Counted from the stretch's first letter, positions 6,743 through 14,438 are shown. The stretch is 16,064 bases of DNA from Citricoccus sp. WCRC_4 (GCA_026645375.1 JAPFFX010000130.1:1-16064); one strand, 5' to 3'. Notes: a model not told the origin generated them from the letters alone. Program-made: numbers and translations.

Positions 6743-8416
6743 CGTCTCCGACGCTTCCGCCGCCTCGGGTTGCTCCGCCCACCAGCGCAGCAGCTCCGCG
6801 CGGGCCGCGTCCTCCCCGTGCGGCCCCTCGTCCAGCCGCCACTCCAGCAGGTGCTTGTAGGCACGGCCCACCACGGGTCCGGGACGGATCCCCAGGATCT
6901 CCATGACCTGCGTGCCGTCCAGGTCCGGCCGCACCGCGTCCAGCTGCTCCTGTTCGGTGATCTCCTCGATCCGGCGCTCCAGGTCGTCGTAGGCGTGGGC
7001 CAGGCGCTCGGCCTTGCGCCGGTTGCGCGTGGTCACGTCCGAGCGCGTCAGGGCGTGCAGCCGGGGCAGCAACGGGCCCGCGTCGGTGATGTACCGGCGC
7101 ACCGCCGAGTCCGTCCAGCCGGCGTCGCCGTAGCCGTAGAACCGCATGTGCAGCTCCACCAGCCGGGCCACCGCCTTGATCGTGTCATTGTCGAACTTCA
7201 GGGCACGCATCCGCTGCTTGACCAGCTTGGCCCCCACCACGTCGTGGTGGCGGAAGGACACCGCCCCGTTCGGCTCGAAGCGCCGGGTCCCCGGCTTGCC
7301 GACGTCGTGCATCAACGCCGCGAAGCGCAGGACGAAGTCCGGCGCGGGCACGTAGGTCCCCGACGGCGGCTCGAACTCCTGGTCTTTTGCCTCGGGCTCC
7401 GTCTCGGCCTCCGCCGTGGCCGGGTCCCGGCCGGCCCGTTCAGCGTCCCACTGCTCCCGGAGCCGCGCGGGATACTCGTGGTCGATCGCCTGCTCCAGGA
7501 CCGTCAGCGAGTGGTCGTAGACGTCCTTGTGGCGGTGGTGTTCGTCCGTCTCCAGCCGCAGGGCCGGCAGTTCCGGCAGGACGTGGTCGGCCAGGCCGGT
7601 GTCCACGAGCAGGTCGAGTCCGGCCCGGGGGTGGGCGCCGTTGACCAGCTTGACCAGTTCCTCGCGCACGCGTTCGGCCGAGATGATGGCGATCCGCTCG
7701 GACATCGCGGTCATCGCCGCGACCACGGACTCGTCCACGCCGATGCCCAGCTGGGAGGCGAACCGGGCCGCCCGCATCATGCGCAGCGGGTCGTCCGAGA
7801 AGGAGTCCTCGGGGGTCCCGGGGGTCCGCAGCCGGCCGGCCGCCAGGTCCCGCACCCCGCCGAAGGGGTCCACGAGCTCCAGGGCCGGCAGCCGGATGGC
7901 CATCGCGTTGACGGTGAAGTCGCGGCGCAGCAGGTCGTCCTCGAGCGAGTCGCCGAAGGCCACCTGCGGCTTGCGGGAGTCCGGGTCGTACTGTTCGGCG
8001 CGGTAGGTGGTGACCTCGAGCTGCCAGCCCTCCTTCGCGAAGCCGATGGTGCCGAAGCGCCGGCCGATGTCCCAGTGCGCGTCCGCCCAGCGCCGGCCGA
8101 TCCGTAGGGTGGTGTCCGGGTCGGCGTCCGTGGTGAAGTCCAGGTCCGGAGATACCCGGCCCAGGAACAGGTCGCGCACCGGCCCGCCGACCAGGGACAG
8201 CTCGTGGCCGGCCTCCGCGAACAACCGGCCCAGCTCGAGCACCACGCCCGGCAGCGTCGCGCCGGTGGGGAAGCCGGCGGGCAGTTCGACGTCGGCCGTG
8301 GAGACCGCCGTGCCCGGTCCGGTGGCGCGGCCGGTGCCGGCGGTCGTGGCGGGTGTGGTCGCGGGAGGCGGCGCGGGCGTGCCGGACAGGGGCTGGGATG
8401 CTGCAGAGGGATTCAT
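6734..8416 (-). CDS. cca: CCA tRNA nucleotidyltransferase
   Basis: This 560-residue enzyme would add or repair the 3'-CCA end of tRNAs. The nucleotidyltransferase head has LVGGPVRDLFLG (75-86) and the metal-binding DLD (91-93), then RRDFTVNAMA (164-173) and DPLRMMRAARFA (209-220), the usual class II order. An HD domain follows, with HHRHKDVYDHS (293-303) and ALMHDVGKP (367-375). It matches M. tuberculosis PcnA (Rv3907c) through the C-terminus. Two additions make it longer: a Pro/Thr/Ala-rich N-terminal tail (about 1-45) and an acidic insert (about 313-357) inside the HD domain. The ATG at 8416 is preferred, although it lacks a Shine-Dalgarno sequence; an in-frame GTG at 8458 would add 14 residues. 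It is divergent from the Nudix gene, as in mycobacteria, and overlaps fhs tail to tail. Confidence 0.94.
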   Translation of the reverse strand: MNPSAASQPLSGTPAPPPATTPATTAGTGRATGPGTAVSTADVELPAGFPTGATLPGVVLELGRLFAEAGHELSLVGGPVRDLFLGRVSPDLDFTTDADPDTTLRIGRRWADAHWDIGRRFGTIGFAKEGWQLEVTTYRAEQYDPDSRKPQVAFGDSLEDDLLRRDFTVNAMAIRLPALELVDPFGGVRDLAAGRLRTPGTPEDSFSDDPLRMMRAARFASQLGIGVDESVVAAMTAMSERIAIISAERVREELVKLVNGAHPRAGLDLLVDTGLADHVLPELPALRLETDEHHRHKDVYDHSLTVLEQAIDHEYPARLREQWDAERAGRDPATAEAETEPEAKDQEFEPPSGTYVPAPDFVLRFAALMHDVGKPGTRRFEPNGAVSFRHHDVVGAKLVKQRMRALKFDNDTIKAVARLVELHMRFYGYGDAGWTDSAVRRYITDAGPLLPRLHALTRSDVTTRNRRKAERLAHAYDDLERRIEEITEQEQLDAVRPDLDGTQVMEILGIRPGPVVGRAYKHLLEWRLDEGPHGEDAARAELLRWWAEQPEAAEASETSE

Positions 8417-8483
8417 CGTGTGGTTAAGGGTGCCAGATCCCACGCCCGGATCCGACACTCCGGAACGCGCCCGCGCGGGCCGC

Positions 8484-8489
8484 TACAGT
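8484..8489 (+). promoter_or_regulatory. Probable -10 box (TACAGT) giving a leaderless Nudix-murJ mRNA
   Basis: TACAGT fits the TANNNT pattern and is followed by exactly 7 nt and then the ATG at 8497. There is no Shine-Dalgarno sequence before that ATG. This geometry is typical of actinobacterial leaderless transcripts. The -35 region is GC-rich and has no clear motif. The 80-nt intergenic region (8417-8496) must also hold the promoter for cca on the other strand, which I could not place convincingly. Confidence 0.45.
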
Positions 8490-8496
8490 GGAACGC

Positions 8497-9090
8497 ATGG
8501 CTCATCCCGTCCCGAGCGCGCCGAAGCGCACGCCGCTCACCGCATCGGTGGGCCGTCGCGTGCCTCGACGCCCTGGACAGCCCGGCGCCGGCGGGGAGAC
8601 CGCCCCCGGTGCCCTGCCCACCGTGGAGGAGGTCTCCGCCGGCGGCGTGGTGGTCCGCAGGATCGGCGGCCGGCTCGAGGTGGCGATCATCGCCCGCTAC
8701 AACCGGGGCGGACGCCTGGAGTGGTGCCTGCCCAAGGGCCACCCGGAGGGGTCCGAGACCCACGAGGAGGCCGCCATCCGTGAGGTGGAGGAGGAGACCG
8801 GCATCGCCGGTGAGGTCCTCGCCTCGCTGGGCTCCATCGACTACTGGTTCACCGTCTCCAGCCACCGCGTGCACAAGACGGTGCACCACTACCTGCTCAA
8901 GGCCACGGGCGGGGAGCTGACCACCGAGAACGACCCGGACCACGAGGCCGTGGACGTGGCATGGGTGGAGCTGGACGTGCTCAACGCGAAGCTCTCCTTC
9001 CCCAACGAGCGCCGCATCGTGGACCTCGCCCGGGACGCGCTGCCCGACCACGAGGACCGTCTCCCGGACCTGCCGGACCGGGCACGGTGA
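8497..9090 (+). CDS. Nudix hydrolase (MutT4-like)
   Basis: This 197-residue protein carries a perfect Nudix box at 81-103: Gly81, five residues, Glu87, seven residues, then REVEEETGI. It is therefore predicted to hydrolyse a nucleoside diphosphate linked to another group with Mg2+ or Mn2+ bound by the box glutamates. The first roughly 42 residues are basic, Pro/Gly-rich and probably disordered; the fold begins at EEVSAGGVVVRR (about 44-55). The position between cca and murJ matches M. tuberculosis mutT4 (Rv3908), but the substrate cannot be read from sequence. ATG at 8497 was chosen over the in-frame GTG at 8488 because a TACAGT box sits 7 nt upstream of it and overlaps the GTG. Its stop overlaps the murJ GTG start as GTGA, implying coupled translation. 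Confidence 0.93.
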   Translation: MAHPVPSAPKRTPLTASVGRRVPRRPGQPGAGGETAPGALPTVEEVSAGGVVVRRIGGRLEVAIIARYNRGGRLEWCLPKGHPEGSETHEEAAIREVEEETGIAGEVLASLGSIDYWFTVSSHRVHKTVHHYLLKATGGELTTENDPDHEAVDVAWVELDVLNAKLSFPNERRIVDLARDALPDHEDRLPDLPDRAR

Positions 9091-10826
9091 GCCGGAACGC
9101 CACCACGGCAGTGACGGGCGCGGGCACCACCGAGAAGCTCGACGCCGGCAGCACCGCCCGGTCCAGCGCCATCATGGCCGCGGGGACGATGGTCTCCCGC
9201 GTCCTCGGCTTCGTCCGCACGGCCCTGCTGGCCGTGGCGATCGGCTCGACGGCCGTGGTGGCGGACATCTTCGAGACCGCCAACACCATCCCCAACATCA
9301 TCTACATGCTGCTGGCCGGTGGCGTGTTCAACGTGGTGCTGGTCCCGCAGCTGATCAAGGCCGCGAGGAAACCCGACCAGGGTGCGGACTACACCTCCCG
9401 GCTGATCACCCTGGCGGTGATCGTCATGGCCGTGGCCACGCTGGTGATCACGGCCGCGGCGGCCCCGATCATCCAGTCGCTGACCAGCGGCTGGTCCGAG
9501 CCCATGCTGGTCCTGGGCACGGCCTTCGCGCTGTGGACGCTGCCGCAGATCTTCTTCTACGGGCTGTACGCGGTCATCGGGCAGGTGCTCAACGCCCACG
9601 GCCGCTTCGGTGCGTACATGTGGGCCCCCGTGGCGAACAACGTGGTGGCGATCCTGGTGATCAGCCTCTACCTCGTGCTGTTCGGCTCCTTCACCGCCGG
9701 AGAGGACCAGCTGACCCAGTGGTCCACCGCGCAGACCGTCCTGCTGGCCGGTGGGCACACCCTCGGGATCGTGGTCCAGGCGCTCGTGCTGTTCATCCCG
9801 CTGAGCCGGCTGGGCCTGGGCCTGCGGCCGAGGTTCGGCTGGAAGGGAATGGGCCTGCGCTCGACCGGCCGGCTCGCCGCCTACACGCTGGTGACGATGA
9901 TGGCCGGGAACGTGGTCAACCTCCTGGTGGCCCGCCTGGTGTCCGGCGCCACCGAGGCGCGCTCGGACATCGACGTCACGGCCGGTGCCGACGCCGCCGT
10001 CCAGGCCGCCTCGATCCCGGGCCTGTACGCCCTGAACACCGCCCAGCTCATCACGGTCCTGCCCCACTCCGTGTTCGTGCTCTCCCTGGCCACGGTGCTG
10101 TTCAACCAGCTCGCCCGCTCGCTGCACAACCGGGACCTGCCCGAGGCCCTGCACACCGTCAGCCTGGGGCTGCGGAACTTCGCGGTGCCGATGATGTTCG
10201 CCATGGTCGTGGTGCTGGTGCTGGCCGGACCCCTGGGCCGGATCTTCGCCGGATCCTCCGCCACGGCGGCCGCCTCGGGCGTGGCGATCGGCCAGTTGCT
10301 GGTGCTGCTGGCGCTGGGCATGCCGTTCCGCTCCGCGCACATCTACCTGATGCGGTTGTTCTATGCCGACGAGAACGCCCGGATCCCCATGATCGTGCAG
10401 GTCGGCACCGCGGCCTGCACCCTGGTGATCGCCTACATCGGCGGGCTGTTCATCCCCACCTGGACCATGGCGTACCTCATCGTCGCGGTGTTCACCGTCC
10501 TGCACGTGGCCCAGTTCGTCGCCGCGCACCTGCTGGTCCGCCGTCGCTACGGGGACTACGGCTCCGGTCAGGTACTGGACACCTACCTGCGTACCGGGGT
10601 GGCCGCCGTCGTCGCCGGTGTGGCCGGCGCGCTGGTCCTGTGGCTGATGGGGGGGTACTCCGGCGGCTTCCCGTGGTACTCCATCGTCAACGCCCTGGTG
10701 TCCTGCGCCCTGGTCGGCACGGTGATGGCAGTGGTCTACCTCCTCCTGCTGCGGGCCATGCGCCTGCCGGAGCTGGCGGCGTTCCTGGGTCCCCTGGCAC
10801 GCCGGATCCCGGGGCTGGGACGGTGA
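9087..10826 (+). CDS. murJ: Lipid II flippase MurJ (MviN domain only)
   Basis: This 579-residue polytopic membrane protein would move lipid II, the peptidoglycan precursor, across the cytoplasmic membrane. MviN-family blocks are MVSRVLGFVRTALL (35-48), NIIYMLLAGGVFNVVLVPQL (70-89), FFYGLYAVIGQVLNAHGRFG (156-175), MWAPVANNVV (178-187) and VLFNQLAR (337-344). Hydrophobic segments run through to about residue 565, consistent with a 14-helix MurJ. The GTG at 9087 was chosen because it overlaps the Nudix stop as GTGA and leaves a short N-terminal tail before the first helix. In mycobacteria this domain is fused to a cytosolic pseudokinase, a further helix and an extracellular C-terminal domain (MviN, Rv3910, over 1,100 residues). 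Here the protein stops after the transporter, and the remaining domains are encoded by the next gene, 173 nt downstream. Confidence 0.94.
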   Translation: MSRNATTAVTGAGTTEKLDAGSTARSSAIMAAGTMVSRVLGFVRTALLAVAIGSTAVVADIFETANTIPNIIYMLLAGGVFNVVLVPQLIKAARKPDQGADYTSRLITLAVIVMAVATLVITAAAAPIIQSLTSGWSEPMLVLGTAFALWTLPQIFFYGLYAVIGQVLNAHGRFGAYMWAPVANNVVAILVISLYLVLFGSFTAGEDQLTQWSTAQTVLLAGGHTLGIVVQALVLFIPLSRLGLGLRPRFGWKGMGLRSTGRLAAYTLVTMMAGNVVNLLVARLVSGATEARSDIDVTAGADAAVQAASIPGLYALNTAQLITVLPHSVFVLSLATVLFNQLARSLHNRDLPEALHTVSLGLRNFAVPMMFAMVVVLVLAGPLGRIFAGSSATAAASGVAIGQLLVLLALGMPFRSAHIYLMRLFYADENARIPMIVQVGTAACTLVIAYIGGLFIPTWTMAYLIVAVFTVLHVAQFVAAHLLVRRRYGDYGSGQVLDTYLRTGVAAVVAGVAGALVLWLMGGYSGGFPWYSIVNALVSCALVGTVMAVVYLLLLRAMRLPELAAFLGPLARRIPGLGR

Positions 10827-10878
10827 CTTTCCGCGTCTCATCCCGGCGGTTCACCCCCGCAGAGCCGGTGGGGGGTCG

Positions 10879-10884
10879 TAGCAT
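10879..10884 (+). promoter_or_regulatory. Possible -10 box (TAGCAT) in the gap after murJ
   Basis: TAGCAT matches TANNNT and lies in the 173-nt gap between murJ and the pseudokinase-like gene. It would give a leader of about 110 nt. No clear -35 box is found. A perfect 12-bp palindrome, CAGTCATGACTG, follows at 10916-10927. The downstream gene could equally be transcribed by read-through from murJ. Confidence 0.25.
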
Positions 10885-10999
10885 GGTCCCGACCACACCC
10901 GGGCCGGCCGGTGTCCAGTCATGACTGACATGACCGAACAGGACGGCAGGACGCGCTGCACCACCGCCGCCGCCCGGGCCACCGACCTGGAGGAGCACC

Positions 11000-12946
11000 G
11001 TGCCGCAGCCCATTGAAGAGGGAATGGTCCTGGGAGGCCGATACCTCATCACCGGACACGTGCTGACCTCGGCCGACCAGGACATGGTCCTGGACGGCCG
11101 CGACCAGGTCCTCAACCGGGACGTCTCCGTCCTGGTCGCCTCCTCGGACCACGCCTCGCAGGTGGCCGCGTCCGCCCGGGAGCTGGCCACCGGTGAGCGG
11201 CAAGGGGCCATCCAGGTCCTCGACCTCGGCCTGAGCGAGGGCCGCACCTACCTCATCGCCGGTGGCAACCCCGAGCCGGACGAACTGCTCGACATGACCC
11301 GCGAGCAGCAGGTCTACGTGGAGCCCTTCCAGACCGACACCCTCGGCTCCGAGATCTTCGGTGAGGCCCGCACCTACGAGCCGCACGTGTACGAGGACGA
11401 CGAGGACTATTACGAGGACCTCGACGACAGTTTCGCCGTGGAGGGCCCCGAGCGGCGTCGCCCCCGTTTCCTGAAGGGCCTCTCGGAGCGGCTGAGCGAA
11501 CGCCTGGGTTCCCATGACGCGGCCAAGGACGCCGTCTCCGGGGCCGGTGCAGCCGGAACCGCCGCGGGAGCCGGTGCCGCAGCGGCCGCCGGCGGCCAGG
11601 AGTGGCAGGACGCTGACCGGCCGGCGGACGACGGCGGAGCCACCGGTCCAGACCCGTACCGGTCGGCGGTGCGCCGCACGGACGAGAAGCCGCTCCCGGA
11701 CACCGTCAGCGACGAGGAGTGGACCGGGACCCATGAGGTGACCGTCGCTCCCGGCTCCGCTCCGGGCACCGCACCCAGCGCCGCAGCGGACCGTGCGGCC
11801 GACACCGGGAAGATGCGCCGGACCGACGTCGCCGACGTCGCCGACGGTGCGGTGTCGGGGGCGGCGGCTGGCGCCGCTGCCGCGGCGGACGCGGGGACCG
11901 GTCCGGGGACCGCCGCTACCGGTTCCGGAGCCGCCGCCGGAGCTGAAGTGGTCCGGGACAGCAACACCGGGGCCGAGCCGGATCCCCGCGTCAGGGTGGA
12001 ACACACGGACCGCGAGGAGGCCCACGTCGCCCCCCGGCGTCCGAAGGTCAGCCTCTGGTCCGACGACGAGGGCGATGATCAGAAGGAGCGGCAGGACCGC
12101 GGTGGCCGCACCGCCGCGCCAGCTGGAGGGGCGGCCGCCGGTGCCGCCACCGCAGCGACCGCAGCAGTTGCCGGTGACCCTCGGAGTGCGTCTCACGGAG
12201 CGGGCCCCACGGCTGCCGCCGCCGGGACTGGCCCGGACCACGACGAGGACTTCGACGCCCTCGCGGACGACGACGAGGGAGAGGACTACCAGGACGAGGA
12301 CAAGCCGGGTGGTGCCCGCTGGATCCTGGGGGGCATCCTCGCCCTGGTACTCGTCCTCGGGGCCGTCTTCGCCTTCAACCTGCTGGGCAACAACCGTGAT
12401 CCCCAGGCCGGCCCGGGGGACGACACCACGTCCTCCCCGACCGCAGAAGGCCCCACCGAGCAGGAGGGGGGATCCGACCTGCCCGAGCCGGTGATCGCCG
12501 GGGCCACCCGGCTCGTCCCCGACAATCCGCAACTGAGCGCCGAGACGGACAACACGCTGGCCAACGCCTTCGACGGCAACCCCGCCACTGCCTGGCAGAC
12601 GTTCTCGTTCGCGCAGCCGGTGTTCGGCGGTTTTGCCGACTCCATGGCGTTGGTGATCGAGCTGGAGGAGCCCAGCGCCATCAGCCAGGTCGACATCGCC
12701 CAGAACAACGGCAGCGGAGGTTCCTTCTCGGTCCTGCTGAACGACGCCCCCCAACTGGACGGGGCCCGCCAGATCGCCGAGGGTTCCTTCACCGGACCGC
12801 AGGTGAGCGTCCCCGTGAGCGGCGAGAACGGTGCACCGGCCGAGGCGCAGTACGTGATCATCAACTTCACCGAGCTGCCGCAGCGCTCCAACGCCTCGGC
12901 AGACCTCCCCTACGGACTGCGGATCGCCGAAGTACAGGTGCGGTAG
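11000..12946 (+). CDS. Membrane protein with kinase N-lobe remnant and C-terminal discoidin-like domain
   Basis: This 648-residue protein has four parts. Residues about 10-90 (GGRYLITG, then LDGRDQVLNRDVSVLVA and VLDLGLSEGRTYLIAG) resemble the N-lobe of a Ser/Thr kinase. The catalytic lysine position is not evident, and no HRD, DFG or C-lobe follows, so it cannot be an active kinase. Residues about 100-440 are Ala/Gly-rich and acidic, hence probably disordered. One membrane helix spans 441-463. Residues about 495-648 resemble the discoidin/F5-8C-like end of mycobacterial MviN, with ANAFDGNPATAWQT (521-534). A cytosolic N-terminus is likely. The order copies the non-transporter half of mycobacterial MviN, so a role as a MurJ partner is a reasonable inference but unproven. 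GTG at 11000 has GGAGGAG 4 nt upstream, and in-frame stops at 10922 and 10928 exclude earlier starts. Confidence 0.82.
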   Translation: MPQPIEEGMVLGGRYLITGHVLTSADQDMVLDGRDQVLNRDVSVLVASSDHASQVAASARELATGERQGAIQVLDLGLSEGRTYLIAGGNPEPDELLDMTREQQVYVEPFQTDTLGSEIFGEARTYEPHVYEDDEDYYEDLDDSFAVEGPERRRPRFLKGLSERLSERLGSHDAAKDAVSGAGAAGTAAGAGAAAAAGGQEWQDADRPADDGGATGPDPYRSAVRRTDEKPLPDTVSDEEWTGTHEVTVAPGSAPGTAPSAAADRAADTGKMRRTDVADVADGAVSGAAAGAAAAADAGTGPGTAATGSGAAAGAEVVRDSNTGAEPDPRVRVEHTDREEAHVAPRRPKVSLWSDDEGDDQKERQDRGGRTAAPAGGAAAGAATAATAAVAGDPRSASHGAGPTAAAAGTGPDHDEDFDALADDDEGEDYQDEDKPGGARWILGGILALVLVLGAVFAFNLLGNNRDPQAGPGDDTTSSPTAEGPTEQEGGSDLPEPVIAGATRLVPDNPQLSAETDNTLANAFDGNPATAWQTFSFAQPVFGGFADSMALVIELEEPSAISQVDIAQNNGSGGSFSVLLNDAPQLDGARQIAEGSFTGPQVSVPVSGENGAPAEAQYVIINFTELPQRSNASADLPYGLRIAEVQVR

Positions 12947-13005
12947 CGCCACCCGGGTCACCCGGGAAAACGCGGTTCCTCCGGGCGGTAGTGCGTGCGG
13001 TGCAC

Positions 13006-13031
13006 GGAATAGGTTCCCCTATGGTGGTGTT
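13006..13031 (+). promoter_or_regulatory. SigR/SigH-type promoter upstream of trxB (GGAAT-N18-GTT)
   Basis: GGAAT at 13006-13010 is followed after exactly 18 nt by GTT at 13029-13031, a complete match to the SigR/SigH promoter consensus. A start about 7 nt downstream, near 13038, would leave a leader of about 30 nt with a good ribosome binding site before the trxB GTG. Thioredoxin operons are established SigR targets in Streptomyces and SigH targets in mycobacteria, so location and motif agree. TANNNT-like boxes also occur at 13010-13015 (TAGGTT) and 13020-13025 (TATGGT) and could serve a housekeeping promoter. Confidence 0.75.
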
Positions 13032-13068
13032 CCACCCTAGAGAAACCCCTCACCGTGAAGGAAGTACT

Positions 13069-14043
13069 GTGACCGAGGCTGCTGAGTCCACCGACGTCGT
13101 GCGTGACGTCGTCATCATCGGATCGGGACCGGCGGGATACACCGCCGCGATCTATGCTGCACGCGCCAACCTGAACCCTCTCGTGGTGGCAGGTTCCGTG
13201 ACCGCCGGTGGCGAGCTGATGAACACCACCGACGTGGAGAACTTCCCGGGATTCCCCGAGGGGATCATGGGCCCCGAGCTGATGTCGCACCTGGAGAAGC
13301 AGGCGACCCGGTTCGGCGCGGAAGTCCTCTATGAGGACGTCGTCAGCGTAGACCTCAAGGCTGAGCCCAAGGTGGTCACCCTGGGCAACGGCACCGAGTT
13401 CCGCAGTCACGCGGTCATCCTGGCGACCGGTTCCGCCTACCGGGAGCTCGGCGTGGACGGCGAGAAGCGTTTCTCCGGACACGGCGTGAGCTGGTGTGCC
13501 ACCTGCGACGGCTTCTTCTTCCGCGACCAGAACATCGCCGTCGTCGGTGGTGGCGACTCCGCCATGGAAGAAGCGCTCTTCCTGACCAAGTTCGCCTCGA
13601 CCGTCACCGTCATCCATCGACGGGATGAGCTGCGGGCGTCCAAGACCATGGCCGACCGCGCCCTGGCCCACGAGAAGATCAACTTCGTGTGGGACACCGA
13701 GGTCACCGGCCTGGATGGGGAGGACAAGCTCAAGAGCCTGAGCCTGCGCAGCCTCAAGACCGGTGCAGAGTCAACCCTGGACGTCACCGGCCTGTTCGTC
13801 GCCATCGGTTCCGATCCGCGTGTCGATCTGGTCCGCGACCAGCTCGAGCTGACCGACAAGGGAACCATCAGGGTCGAGTACCCCAGTTCACGCACCTCCG
13901 TCCCCGGCGTCTTCGCCGCCGGCGACGTCACCGACCCCACCTACCGGCAGGCCATCACGGCCGCAGGCAGTGGCTGCGTGGCCGCACAGGACGTCGAGCA
14001 TTACCTGGCGGACGTCAAGGACCTCGCGGCCGTGGCTCGGTAG
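13069..14043 (+). CDS. trxB: Thioredoxin-disulfide reductase
   Basis: This 324-residue FAD/NADPH flavoenzyme would reduce thioredoxin, here presumably the TrxA encoded next to it. The FAD-binding motif GSGPAG is at 18-23. The redox-active CATC is at 143-146, followed by DGFF. The NADPH-binding GGGDSA is at 160-165, and the second FAD motif GDVTDPTYRQA starts at 285. The length is normal for the low-molecular-weight bacterial type. GTG at 13069 was chosen because GAAGGAAG lies just upstream with AAGGA 6 nt away; the frame continues back to 12991, but those residues are not family-like and would run through the promoter. trxA follows after 71 nt with a small TGGACC/GGTCCA hairpin (14070-14084) between them, so the two probably share a transcript. 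Confidence 0.97.
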   Translation: MTEAAESTDVVRDVVIIGSGPAGYTAAIYAARANLNPLVVAGSVTAGGELMNTTDVENFPGFPEGIMGPELMSHLEKQATRFGAEVLYEDVVSVDLKAEPKVVTLGNGTEFRSHAVILATGSAYRELGVDGEKRFSGHGVSWCATCDGFFFRDQNIAVVGGGDSAMEEALFLTKFASTVTVIHRRDELRASKTMADRALAHEKINFVWDTEVTGLDGEDKLKSLSLRSLKTGAESTLDVTGLFVAIGSDPRVDLVRDQLELTDKGTIRVEYPSSRTSVPGVFAAGDVTDPTYRQAITAAGSGCVAAQDVEHYLADVKDLAAVAR

Positions 14044-14114
14044 GGCGACGGTCACCACACACACTCGGCTGGACCTCCGGTCCACGCCATCGATCACCCA
14101 CACCAGGAGGAACC

Positions 14115-14438
14115 ATGAGCACCATTGACGTCACCGACCAGGACTTCCAGGAGAAGGTCCTCAACTCGGACAAGCCCGTACTCGTCGACTTCTGGGCCGA
14201 ATGGTGCGGCCCGTGCCGCATGCTCACCCCCGTCCTGGAGGAGCTGGCCGCCGAGAACGAGGACAAGATCACCGTGGCCAAGCTGAACGTGGACGACAAC
14301 CCCCAGGCCGCCTCCACCTACGGGATCACCAGCATCCCCGCCGTGATGGTCTTCAAGGGGGGCGAGAAGGTCGCCACCTCGATCGGCGCGAAGCCGAAGC
14401 AGGTCCTGGAGGCAGAGTTCGCCGAGTACCTCAAGTGA
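14115..14438 (+). CDS. trxA: Thioredoxin
   Basis: This 107-residue cytosolic disulfide reductase has the classical active site WCGPC at residues 30-34 and the conserved cis-proline Pro75 in TSIPAV. The flanking VDFWAEWCGPCRML and the KLNVDDNP segment (56-63) are typical of thioredoxin 1. It would take electrons from the TrxB encoded upstream and reduce ribonucleotide reductase, peroxiredoxins and other partners. ATG at 14115 is preceded by AGGAGG (14105-14110), the strongest ribosome binding site in the window, which suggests high expression. It is followed by the hairpin at 14467-14496. Nothing is missing or unusual in the protein. Confidence 0.98.
   Translation: MSTIDVTDQDFQEKVLNSDKPVLVDFWAEWCGPCRMLTPVLEELAAENEDKITVAKLNVDDNPQAASTYGITSIPAVMVFKGGEKVATSIGAKPKQVLEAEFAEYLK

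Noticed and set aside
6770..8107. Plus-strand ORF of 445 codons opposite cca
   Set aside because: It is antisense to a complete CCA-adding enzyme and has no recognisable motif.
8889..10841. Minus-strand ORF of 650 codons opposite murJ
   Set aside because: Its Gln/His/Arg/Gly-rich translation has no domain and lies opposite a clear MurJ.
10921..11016. 31-codon ORF as a genuine small gene
   Set aside because: No ribosome binding site, no recognisable similarity and an Arg/Ala-rich translation typical of random frames; kept only as an observation.
11829..11846. Tandem GCCGACGTC-type repeats inside the linker of the pseudokinase-like gene
   Set aside because: They encode part of an Asp/Val/Ala low-complexity linker and are explained by coding composition, not by a separate repeat element.
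10919..12961. Minus-strand ORF of 680 codons opposite the pseudokinase-like gene
   Set aside because: It is a shadow of the Ala/Gly-rich coding strand; the plus frame has a strong ribosome binding site, a membrane helix and a recognisable C-terminal domain.
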